The position numbers and the translations under genes were made by a program. The notes under the pieces were generated by a model. The model saw only the letters and a list, made by a program, of their open reading frames with translations. It was not told where the DNA came from and did no database searches. From positions 372,001-436,000 of the forward strand of contig JAGYXB010000020.1 in assembly GCA_022495005.1 (NCBI GenBank): a stretch of DNA of 64,000 nt. Reading direction: 5' to 3'. This DNA comes from Rhyacophila brunnea (Eukaryota; Arthropoda; Insecta; Trichoptera; Rhyacophilidae). This document shows, one piece after another, positions 34,282 through 44,551 of the stretch. Each line of letters starts with the position of its first letter. Positions within the stretch are counted from its first letter, which is position 1.

Positions 34282-37200
34282 TTATGTGAAGAGATCTTCA
34301 CGCCCGTAGTAAGACGCCGCAAATTTTTTGAATGCAAGATAGTTGGCCTTAGTAGCAACCAGGTCGGACGGGCCGATGGGTCCAACAGCTGGTTGGACCG
34401 ACCTGAGCATTTCCTCCCGTTCGGAGCACATACTCAGACACTCCCATAGGATGTGATTGGCATCCTGTACCTCCCATCCGCATGGACATGTCGGATGGCT
34501 TACAAGTCCAAGCTCAAAGAGCCTGCCAGCGAAACCACCATGACCAGTCACAAATTGACTGGTGTAATGGTCTGGAGTCAAATACTTGGTTATCTCCATT
34601 CGCCACTGAATGTCTGGAAAAAAGCTGTATGTGTGCCGGCCCTTGGTGGATTCGTCCCACTTTCGCTGCCAGGTCTTAATGGCCGCATCTAGCGACATGA
34701 GTCTAATTTTGCGCTTCAGTAGTGCTAATCCCTCGCCGGCTCGTCGAGGGGGGGGGGGCGAGATGAAAATCACCAACGTCGGCCTCCTCACCTTTGAGGA
34801 GCAACACTGAAGCGCCGCTGACCTGAATGTGCAGGTCAAGTGGGAGAATACCGGCCAGGACCGGGAGCGCGTCGGTTGATGTCGTACGGTAGGCCTTGGT
34901 AATGGACAGGAGCGCGCTGCGCTGTCCTCTTAAAAGAGAGATTCTAAGTTTGACACTCTTGGGAATGCGCGGGCACCAGGCACTGGCGCCATAAGCCGCT
35001 ATTCCCATAAAAATGGCGCCGTAGGCGATCTTGAGCGCCCTTACTTTTAAGCCCCATCCTTCACCAGCCATGCGGCCGATCCTCTGGAAGGCCACCCCAG
35101 CCTTGTGGACTTGGGTTTCGGCATGGTGTAGGAAATTTAACATTGTGTCCATTTTGACGCCTAGATAGGTGACGATCTTCGACACTTTCACTCTCGTGTC
35201 ACCGAATCGGACTGTGGGTAGTCTCGAACAGCTAAGTCGTCTCGGTCCTTTAAGGACAATGGCTTCTGTCTTGGAAGGTGCGAATGATAGTCTAGTTAAT
35301 CTACCCCAAGCCTCAATTGATGCTAAAGCTTCGCCAACGGTGCTCTCAATCTTCGCCCTGCTGTCGGCCTCGACCAGCAGCAGCGCATCGTCTGCGTAGG
35401 CAATGACAGTACAGTCGGTTGGAAGCGGAATTCTAAGGAGATCGTCGAAGAGTACGTTCCAGAGAAGGGGCCCGAGGACTGAGCCCTGGGGACATCCCAT
35501 GCTGGTTTTCCTCTCTATTGTTGTTGATCCAACACGAAACTCGATCGATCTATTCGTGAAATAACTTTGAATTGACGCGAACAAATTTCCTGGTAGTCTC
35601 TTCAGCCGGAGCTTTCGAAGTATAAGAGGCCAGGACGCACTATCAAACGCACCTGCAATGTCCAGGAAAACTCCTAGGACGTATTTACGGCGAGAATTTT
35701 CAGCAATGGCAATCACGTTCCTATGGCGTCGACTGTTGATTTGCCTCTTCTGAATCCAAATTGCTTATCGGAAAGCGGCGAGTGTGTCTCCAGGTGGGCT
35801 TCAATCCTGTGGCACAGTAGCTTCTCCAGCACTTTGCCCAGAGCGGGCAGAAGTGTTAGAGGGCGGTAGGCTTTAGGGCTAGACGGTTCTCGGCTGCCAG
35901 CTTTGGGGATTACCTTAAGTAAGCCCCTCTTCCAGCAGTCGGGGAACGTGCCGCTTCTGATGCAGTCACTGAAGAGGGTTGTAATCTCTGGCGCGGCGAT
36001 GGCCCATGTGCGTTTGACAAGTAAATTGTCAATGCAGTCCGGGCCCGGGGCCTTGCCAGCAATCAACGAACGCACGATGTGGTTGATCTCCTGTTCGGAA
36101 GGCAACGATGAGTGATCCGTGTCGATGGGAAGAGAAGCCTCAAAGCGGGCCATCCTCATGGCGTCATCGTCCCTGGATTCATCATCCAGGGGGATGAGGG
36201 CCTCGAGTAGGACCGCAGCCGTTTCAGACTCGGTACTGGTGAATCCGCCACCCGGTTTCTCGATGCCGCACAAGAGGCTCGTCGGTCTGAGTCCCAGCCT
36301 CAGTGCGCGATATGGAGGACCCCAGGGGTCCGAACCTCCCTCAATGGTGACGAAATTACGCCAGTAGTCTTTCTTGGCTTGAGTGATCGCTTTCTTGTAT
36401 TCCGTTCGAGTGGATTTGGCCATGGTTGCAAGGGGATCGATGGAGGCAGGTGGTTGCTTGCGCAGGCGTGCACGTTGATGGGCCTTACGCGCTTTTCTGA
36501 AAAGATCACGCAGGCGAGAAACATGCTGCGTCCACCACGGCGACTGGCTTGGTGGTTTGGGCTTGCAGCGTCCGAGTGAAGCTTCGGCTGATCCGGTGAT
36601 GTCTGCAGTCAGTCGTGAGGCGGCCGAGTGTAGGTCCGGAAATCGGGTTCTGGATGTCCTGTCAAGCTTTTTGGAAAGCGCCTCTTCAAACTTTTCCCAA
36701 TTCCCGTCGCGCGTTCTAAATCGCGCGGGAGGGGTTGGGGAAACGTCAGAGCCGCCATCGTGCGAGGAGTCAGGGGCCAGCTCAAAAGTGATCAACCGGT
36801 GATCACTCATGGAAGCACTCTCATGGACTCTCCAGCCGCTGATACGTCTCGCGACGGACTCAGTGGCCAGGGTGATGTCGATGTGGGTACTTCCGGAGTT
36901 TGCGTGCGACACAAAAGTCGGCACGCTATTAGGGTCGTTGAGGACGACCAGGTTGTGCTGGTGAACCAACTCCTCGATGACGTCCGCGTCGCACAGGGGG
37001 GTATCCACGGGCGCCCAGAGGGGGGATTGCGCGTTCGCATCCGCACAGATGATGACATCCCTGCCACCAACTGCGCGTAGGATGCCGTCGAGCACTGATG
37101 CCACGTGTTCCTTTGTACTCTTAAAGCTGAAGTAGGCGGAGATAACCACCACGCTGCCTCCTCCGGGAAAGCTTATGTCTGCACACGCGACTAACTCAGT

Positions 37201-37458
37201 TGACAGGTGCGAGAGCGACAGCACGCCAAGGCGAGGGTCAAGAGCGAAAACGCAGGCCTTCGGCTCAGCACCCCTGGCGCTGACGACAAGACCCGCACAC
37301 CCGAGTCCCCTTTTAGTGGCTTTTGGGCCCCTTTCAGTGGCCCAGTGGTACGGCTCCTGTACCAGCGCCAGAGACAGGCCTTTGGCCCGCATAGTCTCAA
37401 TTAACTCCGCCGAGCCGGCGTCGCTCAGGTTGACGTTCAACTGAGCGAAGGAGATCAT
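34282..37458 (-). pseudogene. R1-clade ORF2 (endonuclease + reverse transcriptase)
   Basis: Three frames in series. The first (37458-35713, 581 aa) has an AP-like endonuclease with QLNVN at 6-10, E35 in VQEPY, D140/N142 in ADANAQ, D194 in THIDIT and SDHR at 218-221, then the RT fingers (KAYRPLTLLP, FGFRRGKSTVDA). The second (35716-34703, 337 aa) has FLDIAGAFDS at 17-26, GCPQGSVLGP at 74-83 and catalytic YADD at 107-110. The third (to 34282) ends with a C118-C120-H129-C134 zinc motif typical of R1-clade proteins. The first break is a single missing base near 35720; the second is at a run of eleven G at 34748-34758. All catalytic residues are present. Confidence 0.88.
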
Positions 37459-39109
37459 CGCGTGGCAGTGTAGTCCACCATGGCCCTCTCACGCAGTTCA
37501 GCGTGGAGCCTTGCTGGGCAGTCAAGACTGCCGGTGGAGTGGTCCGACGGCTGCTTGTGCTTGTGACAGGCTACGCATTTGGGGGGGTTTCCTTTGTTGG
37601 GGCAGTCCTCGCGGTCATGGCCGGTTATGGCACAGTGGCTGCACGTTGGAGTTTTGCTCGTACATCCTTTGGCCATGTGACCGAAAAGGTGGCAAATATT
37701 GCACTTAACTACCCCAACGTAATCCCTAAGGGGGAAGGATTCCCACCCCATGTAGAGTCTGTCCTCTGCAATTAGGGCAGACCAGATAGCCGCCGGGGCG
37801 AAGACCACGAAGTGGCATCTGCCGGTTCTTGGCCCGGCTTTGTGGCTCAGTCTGATGTCTTTGTATGCCTTTTCTGGCAGGCCGGTCTGTTCCCTGGTGG
37901 AGGTGAATATGGCTTCCCGGAGTTGTGATTCAGTAAGGGTCGATGGAAGGTTGAAAATTATGACGCGAGGCTGTTTTTTCCCGGCGAGTTCGGCTCGCAG
38001 GGCAGCCTCCGAGGTCTCCAGGGCTTTCATGAGAGCCTTGGCCTCGACTTCAGAACGGGGGTGAACAATGACACCTCCGTTCCTTATGTTACGGATACCC
38101 GTAATTTGTACTCCAAGAGACCTGGGGTCGAAGGCCTTTTTGAGTATTTCCTTCGTGGTATCCGACTTCTTCTCCCCAGAACCGGTCGGGAAGAAGAGAA
38201 CTCCCGGTCTGGGGGCGAGGGGAAGTAGGGACGGAAACTGGTTGGCGGAAGTTGAGGTGGAGGGTGGAGCAAGTGTTGCTGCATTCGCCGCGGGTGGGCG
38301 GCTTTTCCTTCCCAGTGCTGTGGCCCATGACATTGCAGGAGTGGTTACAGTGGGTATGACGTTTGTGGCCGCTTGTGGCTGGATGGTTTTGAGTATTTTG
38401 GACTGGGCGTGTAGGTCCTTGATGGCCTTTTTTTGGATGTTTAGGCCGGAGGTCCTGTCCTTCAGCAGTCCTTCGAGGTGCAGGATCCTAGCCTCTTGGA
38501 CGATTGCTTTCCGCTCCAGTTTGGCCATGGCCAGATTTTGTCGGCTATGGGCTTCAGACAGACTCAGGAGGGCATTTGTTATGCGTTCCTTGGCACCTGC
38601 CTGTTTGCCGCGGAAAGCCGTAATGACCTCATTAAGGTAGGTTGAAACGTCGGTGTAGATGTCCTCATATTGGTCCGGGTCTATTCGGGAGACGTCCACT
38701 TCGTAATCCTCGCCAGAGGAGGAAGAGTCTTCATCTACTTGTGGGGGGGCGGCTGGTGGTTGTTTCTGGATTTTGATTTTTTTGCCTCAGGTTCTTCGAT
38801 TGAGTTCGGAGAAGTGTTTTTTGTTGTTTTTTTGGTTGGAGTTTTAGGCGAACGTTGTTTTGTTTTGCTGGTCCTGGCTGATGATGGGGCGTATGCGGTG
38901 GACCCCGAGGTGGATGCCGCGAGGGTTGAGGAGTTGTTTGGATCGGGAGGATCAGGACCCTCCTGGGGAGGAGTACGCATCATGTTGGGCATGCAGTCGC
39001 GTGGCGTCGCGTGATGTGAGAGAGAAAGAAACGGGCGGTGTTTGTATTGGATTTGGTCCGTTACGCGGCCGGTAGTGTGGCGTTTAAGAAGTTATAGTGT
39101 TTAAACACT
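34287..39109 (-). mobile_element. R1-clade non-LTR retrotransposon, 4.8 kb, nearly intact
   Basis: Encodes gag-like ORF1 and EN-RT ORF2, arranged as in R1/TRAS/SART-type LINEs, with ORF1 stop and ORF2 start overlapping in ATGA (37455-37458). It lies in the Jockey-type gag with TTTATG on both sides (34281-34286 and 39110-39115). It has no poly(A) and essentially no 3' UTR: ORF2 runs to the 3' junction, and its TAA stop (34282-34284) lies in the target duplication. The 5' leader is about 120 bp before the first ATG. Three single-base frame breaks are the only damage seen. Confidence 0.88.
37455..38992 (-). pseudogene. R1-clade ORF1 (gag-like nucleic-acid-binding protein)
   Basis: The frame 37455-38699 (first codon GTG, so the ATG is elsewhere) encodes a coiled-coil-like N-terminal region, an S/P/A-rich linker, an RNA-recognition-like segment and three CCHC knuckles at residues 333-394: CNICHLFGHMAKGC, CSHCAITGHDREDC and CVACHKHKQPSDHSTGSLDC. 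Upstream, 38735-38992 is an open frame starting with ATG and rich in S, T, P and K. It joins the first frame if one base is changed in the run of seven C (- strand) near 38745. I infer a full ORF1 of about 510 residues with one homopolymer frameshift. Confidence 0.82.
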
Positions 39110-39832
39110 TTTATGGGCGGCCAAAGCGAAGTAGTTACTAAGAAATTACTAGACAGCAAGGGCATTGAGTTCCATTCCTACAACCTATTTGGGGACAAAC
39201 CCCTCAAAGTGGTGCTCAGGGGAGTTCCAGAAGAAACGGCCGCCGAAGAAATTCGCGCCGAGCTTGTGGAACTGGGATTCACCATCAAGAGCGCGTATCG
39301 GATGACTCAAGGCCACTCAAGAACTCAGATACCGCTAATCCTGGTGGACGTAGAGAGAACCAGCGACGCCAAAGACATCTACCGACTTGAAAAAATCTTT
39401 GGACTATCTATAAAGGTGGAGCCACTACGCAGGAGGACGACGGACGGACAGTGCCATCGCTGCCAAGGCTTCGGCCACGCCGCTTCCTGCTGCCATGCCA
39501 GACCAATGTGCGTCCGTTGTGCAGGCGATCACCTCACAGCTGACTGCAAGAAACCCAATACCACAGATCCTGTGACATGCGCCAACTGTGGAGGCCCTCA
39601 TCCGGCCAACTACAGGGGATGCCCGAGGCACCCAAAACACGCCCGATACGGATACACAGAAGCAGATAAACGACAAGCGGAAAGGACCCAAGACAGATAC
39701 TCGTTCAGGCCTGCCTGGAAGACCACCCAGGAAAAACCTAAACCAGAGGAGATAAAGGACATGATAAATGCTTTAAAAAACACTATCGACACTGCCAACA
39801 ACATGATATCAAAACTGACAGAATTAAACTAA

Positions 39833-41630
39833 TCTCGACAAGACCTGAAAGCCCAATAATCAAGACCAGAAGACGATGAGGAAACGAGAAGAAGACGAAT
39901 TATTATACATATGATTTTTTACATCTAAGCCATCCTACAAAACTCAAATAAGACATGACATCCAATTAGTAGCTAAACCGCTACACGGAGCAGACTTCCA
40001 TCATACGCCATAATATAGATGAAAGGGATAGGGGGCATAGCCCCGGCACCCTACACGCCAAGCATACCAAAAGGACAGAGCCCCTCTCGCTCGCGTGTAT
40101 GACGGCATCACGCTCACGCACGACGGGAGAATCGGATCAATGATTTTGGTCGATCGAAGAGACCACGTACTGGAATAAAGTGCGGGAAATCTTTGATCGG
40201 CGAGGTATGAGTATGTACTAAGCAATTATTACTGCCTATATGTTTGGTTGACGGAACAACATCCGTCAACTAGTCGTAAGTATGTGCCTGTGGCGACGCC
40301 GAGCTGTATTAGCTGTTAATGTAAGAAAGATTGCGCGACCAGTACATTTATAAATTAGAATAAAGTAACTTCTCCGCTTGATATTGTTTAATATTAAGCT
40401 ATCATTTTGTAGTCAGATTAACAATCTACCGAGTTCATGTTCTTAGACCAACGTCGAGTAGGTATTCAGGCCGTCGGGGCGCCTCAAAGTTGAGCCCCCC
40501 AACGGTAGTTGGCCGAAGGATTGGTATGCGCTGTCGTAGGCCTGGTGCCACAAATATGCCAATTTAACCACTGGCATATGACGCCTTATCATCCAGGCTA
40601 ACTTTGTAGTACTCTTGTTTCTGAGTGAGAGGTACCTTCGCGCCGCTAGGGCCCGTAAGGCCGGCCGCCGCGGGAACGCCCCTCCCTCAGCCATGAAGAG
40701 CGCCACCACGCGGGGGGTGTGCTGTATCGATAGGTAATTCAACCACAAATCCGTCGATGCCGCGCACGCCTTCGTAGGTGCGTTTTTCGTGGGGCTGGCC
40801 CAGAAACAATGCGGTACTGCTTCATCAATTACGCGCTCTCGGTACTGACAGGTACTCGAAGTACGTACGTGACGCGTGAGCGACGCCGCCCACTGGCGAG
40901 CGTCGACTCGCGCCCATAATTTTACTTAGTCGGCCCTTACGTGGATGTCGCGGGTAATTAGTCATTGTACAATTTCCGCCACTCTCGTAAGGAAACCGTT
41001 AATTAATTTTGTCACCCGAAAAACGTTGAGCTAAGGGATGAAATCGGCCAGATTTGCATATAAACCCACTATTTTTAACTTCATTATCAGTCTTCGCTCG
41101 CATTTACGACCCTGAACCTGCGAAGGTCAGCGGCGTATTTTATTCTCACTTCTCCATACAAGTTTGTCAAAACTTGAGAGGAGGTACTCACCGTGGTTCG
41201 AAATACCTACCGGTCGATACCTACCTGAAATACCTACTGTCAATCTGACAGCTCAGGTCGCGAAGTGTCAGGCAGCGACTTAGTCGTTTTTCGTGTAATT
41301 TTTATCTTTCATTATTGGACCCGGTCCTCAACCTTTTCCGTACAGTGACCCGCGCTCGCGCAATCTCGCTTGCAACCTATAATAAATAATTAGTTAAATA
41401 AATAAATTGTGTGGTTCTATAAATAACTTTATATAATAAATTAGTGTTTGATTATAAACTTTAATAAATTGACTTTTTCCGTTGTTATTGTGGTTATGGT
41501 TCAATAAATTAGAAACAATCTAGTAACCTGGTGTTTTTCAATAACTATAATAAGTGCCTACCTGTTCTTCCAAAACTTGAATGTACCTCCACTCCAGGCC
41601 TGGAGCTAGCCGAGGATTCGGAGGCCTACA
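39833..41630. other. Non-coding region after the gag ORF, with a GC-rich island
   Basis: No ORF2 or reverse transcriptase follows the gag. At 40248-40269 TTGACGGA-ACAACA-TCCGTCAA forms a small hairpin. From about 40440 to 40930 the - strand stays open for some 160 codons in GC-rich sequence (containing the reading AWMIRRHMPVVKLAYLWHQA), without a recognisable domain and with the first ATG at 40748. It could be a retroelement UTR or an unknown coding relic. Confidence 0.4.
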
Positions 41631-41675
41631 TTAGGTTAGGTTAGGTTAGGTTAGGTTAGGTTAGGTTAGGTTAGG
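41631..41675 (+). repeat. Interstitial telomere-type array, (TTAGG)9
   Basis: Nine perfect tandem TTAGG units. TTAGG is the telomere repeat of most insects. The tract is followed by unrelated sequence and lies inside the nested element region, so it is not a chromosome end. Confidence 0.95.
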
Positions 41676-41949
41676 TTTTGAAATTCTGAATTATTCAACT
41701 GAATGTCCATTTTGAGGTTAGCTAATAAGTGTCAACAAACTATCAAAAACGTACAATCGACCATTGCATGTACGATACCCAAGCACGAATCAAATCGCGA
41801 AAATACCTTTTAATAAAATTCATCCGTTATCATATTATAGTTCTAGTTTTTTTGCGCATAGTAAATGGATATGAACGTCATTTTAGTTATTGATTGGTAT
41901 ATTTTTATATTATAATCAATGACATCTGACACATTTCATTTGGTTAGTT

Positions 41950-42110
41950 TGATTAGTTGCAAAAAATACCACCGGAGCGCGACCACCTATTTTGACCATA
42001 GATAATATACGTATATTTTGACCAATCCACGAGCATTTCACACATTTAGTTTAGTTGCAAAAAATACCACCGTAGCGCTACTATCTAATTTGTCCAATGC
42101 ATGAAAATGG
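41950..42110 (+). repeat. Direct repeat within the right arm region
   Basis: AGTTGCAAAAAATACCACCG followed by GAGCGC or TAGCGC occurs at about 41955 and 42053, giving a 98-bp offset duplication next to the right arm of the 32026-42251 element. Confidence 0.65.
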
Positions 42111-42686
42111 CAGAAAAATTACTGCGGAATTCATGCACTCACCAGATATTTTGTCTAATTCATGAATAAGGCAACGGGCTTGCATTTTTCATGATTTAGG
42201 CAAAATTTAGCCCATTTCATTTAATAGTCAATTTCGCACATTCGGCGTAACATATAAACCAAGAGCAGTTTTCAGTATTCGACGTAAAACGTTATCTTGC
42301 CACGTGTGTAAGTTTAACACGGATTCTTCCTTACTCGAGTCGGTTACCTGCTATCGCCTTATCCGTTATGTATTTGAGTTCCCATCATTTCTGAGTTCCC
42401 TGTGTATACCTATATGACAAAAACAGGCGCGCGCACAGGGGTTGGAAAAATACAAATTATTTAGGTAAATCGACTGCATAATCTGCAATCCAGCTACCTG
42501 CATTTTTCACCAAAAATGAGATTTTGATAACATTTTGTTATAAAGCATGACAATTGTTTTCTATGCTCAGAAAAAAATTCAAACACCTATAAATAAATGC
42601 GTTATTGTTCTTAAAACAAAACAGCTAACGCAGGTACCGATTTCCAATATCGTAAATAATGGAATAATTTCGCTCTTTATAATATA

Positions 42687-42997
42687 CACAGAACAGATAA
42701 CAAATAGAATACCGATAGGCTATATTCAACACGCCGCATCTTGATGCAGGATTTGAATGTGTGAGAGTCCTACAAAAATGAAGCACGCATTATGCACGTG
42801 CAATAGTGTGTGTAATACACCAACATTAAATGAGCGTAAATATGCATAAACCGAGAGCAGTTTTCAGTATTCGACGTAAAACGTATTCTTGACACTAATT
42901 GTGTAAGTTTAACCCGGATTCTTCCTTACTCGAGTCGGTTATCTGCTATCGCCTTACCCGTTATGTATTTCAGTTCCCATTATTCCTGAGTTCCCTG
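42687..42997. mobile_element. hAT-type element (H10), complete 311-bp copy
   Basis: Starts CACAGAACAGATAAC and ends TTCCTGAGTTCCCTG, with an exact 8-bp TSD, ATAATATA, at 42679-42686 and 42998-43005. It is the uninterrupted reference for H9, whose two halves flank 10.2 kb of nested DNA only 300 bp away. No coding capacity. Confidence 0.92.
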
Positions 42998-43135
42998 ATA
43001 ATATACCTACCTAAATTTACTTTATATAATATAAAACGGAAGCCAAAATGGTGTAAGTATTAATTAATTAATTCATAATGCAACTTATTTGTGTATTTTT
43101 GGAATTGTTTAATTCCCACTCCTCTCGGCATTGTA

Positions 43136-43690
43136 CAACACACAACGCGTGCCAGTGGCACTCATGAATTGGTACAACCATTATTGGGGCATCCAATGTT
43201 TGCTTTATATTCTAATGCGGCATGTAGGACAAGACAGCGCGGACGACAAATACGGACAATAAGTCAATAACGATCCTAATAATTATGACATAATAAATAT
43301 TCATATATATTTTTAACACTACAGCTCAATGACAGTAGTGTATTTAGTAATATAAGTGAAACAATCAACACCCAAGCTTTGAGAAAATCACATACCTACT
43401 TAGGTACCTAAATATATAGTTCTCACCGGGAATTGAACCCGGACCTCCACACGCATTCGATAGCCCCTTGAACGCTCACACTATTCACTAGATGTGAAAG
43501 GGTCGCGATAACTCTTAAGTGAGCACGCGTAGTTATAGCGGCAGGCTAGATATTCATAGCTGGACTCAGAACTCGGAGTGTCTGGGTATGGGGAATGTAT
43601 TCGGAAAAGTGCACTATCCCACGCATGAAGCGACGACAAACTATAAATTGTAAGCGAGGTAAATGTAGAAGGCAGTGTATTTATCTTCTT
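43136..43690 (+). repeat. Dispersed repeat family C, copy 2, split by a SINE
   Basis: The parts before 43265 and after about 43485 match 17930-18200 in order, and the SINE at 43265-43480 lies between. Shared words include GGGGCATCCAATG, ATGCGGCATGTA, TAATAATTATGA and TCTGGGTATGGGGAATGTA. The distal half also matches 61452-61645. Confidence 0.65.
43265..43480 (-). mobile_element. tRNA-derived SINE, family 1, copy 2
   Basis: On the - strand the B box GGTTCAATTCC lies in GGTCCGGGTTCAATTCCCGG (near 43430-43450). The tail then matches copy 1: TGTGATTTTCTCAAAGCTTG, TTGATTGTTTCAC and CACTACTGTCATTG. It is nested in repeat family C. Confidence 0.75.
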
Positions 43691-43699
43691 TTTTGCACA

Positions 43700-44397
43700 C
43701 TTTTCTTCTCGGGTAAGTATAATATGACATCGGAAGTGCCTACGTCCCTTTCGCCGTACGACACCGCATCTTGCAAAAGGCGCGAATTTCAAACAAACTG
43801 GCTTTGTTTCGATCAATCAATCACGAGGCACGACTACAATAATCGGTACACACAATGACATGTTACCGATGTATTATTGTTATGGTAACATTTGGAGGTA
43901 CACGAAAGCATTCTTCTTTTCTGTCGCTACCTTAGGCCTTAGACTATATATACATCTAGACGCCACCCGTTGCATTGCTAAATGAAGCCGTGTGCCTTGC
44001 GTTTGGTTTGTGGGCGAGCGAACGCATTCGTCTACAAATGTTCGAGACCATAGACCATTTCGCTAGTGCTCGCACTAGACGCTCAGAATTAAAATATAAT
44101 TTTCTATTTTTTTACGTTATATAGTATTTTTAAGCGGTCAAAATGCAACCATTAGGTAAAGATATCCATAATTTAAGTTATTTTAAAGAAACACTAGGTC
44201 ACTGATATTAAAATATATAATAAAATACAAATAAATTATCACGAACATGTATCAACTTACCTATGAAACGTAATACCATCTTCTTGCTTATCAGTACGGA
44301 TACCACATTTTAAGACAACACACATAACCATCTTTTCTACTTAATTAACTAAAAATATTTACCATTGACTTTATGTTTAACACAAAAAATATCAATT
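43700..44397. other. Intergenic DNA, no gene seen
   Basis: Short overlapping frames around 43481-43858 lie over repeat family C and have no motif. The rest is AT-rich. Confidence 0.4.
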
Positions 44398-44400
44398 TTA

Positions 44401-44551
44401 AAGTGGGGCCACACCGGCAACAAGTCGCGCGACAACTCGTTAAATTTGACGATAATTATCATAATTGCTTAAGAAATTTTACGATAATTATCATGTTTAT
44501 CGTAAAATTTAACGAGTTGTCGCGCGACTGGTTTTCGGTGTGGCCCCACTT
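44401..44551. mobile_element. 151-bp MITE, PIF/Harbinger-like
   Basis: Arms of about 48 bp are almost perfect inverted copies (AAGTGGGGCCACACCG, GTCGCGCGACAACTCGTTAA). The 3-bp flanks TTA at 44398-44400 and 44552-44554 match the TWA target of PIF/Harbinger elements. Nearly the whole element folds into a hairpin. Superfamily is inferred from the TSD only. Confidence 0.8.

Larger units (their letters stand above)
33288..39832 (+). pseudogene. Jockey-type gag (ORF1), split by an R1-clade LINE
   Basis: Two frames, 33288-34286 and 39116-39832, join exactly in phase if the insert and one copy of TTTATG are removed, giving 571 codons. The first ATG at 33288 is preferred; the open frame extends upstream to 33039 without ATG. 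Part one has an acidic run (33592-33670) and a P/A/K/T-rich linker (33700-34010). Part two has a PRE_C2HC-like region (FHSYNLFGDKPLKVVLRGVP) and three knuckles at 39451-39625: CHRCQGFGHAASCC, CVRCAGDHLTADC and CANCGGPHPANYRGC. This is the gag of Jockey/X-element LINEs, which binds nucleic acid. One in-frame TAA at 34245-34247 also breaks it. No ORF2 follows. Confidence 0.85.
32026..42251. mobile_element. Long-TIR element inside H9, itself host to retroelements
   Basis: The ends GTTACGCCAAATGTGCGAAA and the inverted ...TTTCGCACATTCGGCGTAAC start inverted arms of about 140 bp. They continue with TTGACTATTA, ATGAAATGGGCTAAATTTT and TTGCCTTATTCATGAAT. Flanking ATAT at 32022-32025 and 42252-42255, compared with the uninterrupted H10 site, supports a 4-bp target duplication; a 2-bp TA reading is also possible. 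No transposase was recognised. About 9.9 kb of interior is mainly nested retroelements. Confidence 0.8.
31865..42402. mobile_element. hAT-type element (H9), 308 bp of itself plus ~10.2 kb of nested DNA
   Basis: The left piece 31865-32025 starts CACAGAACAGATAA and the right piece 42256-42402 ends CTGAGTTCCCTG. Joined, they match the complete 311-bp copy H10 (42687-42997) from end to end. The outer flanks carry an exact 8-bp TSD, TGTATACC, at 31857-31864 and 42403-42410, although they are 10.5 kb apart. Everything between the two pieces was therefore inserted later. Confidence 0.92.

Noticed and set aside
36119..38640. Several + strand frames of 66-190 codons across the R1-clade element
   Set aside because: They are shadows of the - strand ORF1 and ORF2, whose catalytic and zinc motifs are clear.
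41631..41675. A chromosome end
   Set aside because: Only 45 bp, followed by ordinary sequence and the second half of a bounded transposon.
43428..43490. A functional tRNA gene on the - strand
   Set aside because: The acceptor stem does not pair convincingly and the downstream tail is shared with the SINE at 30.7 kb.
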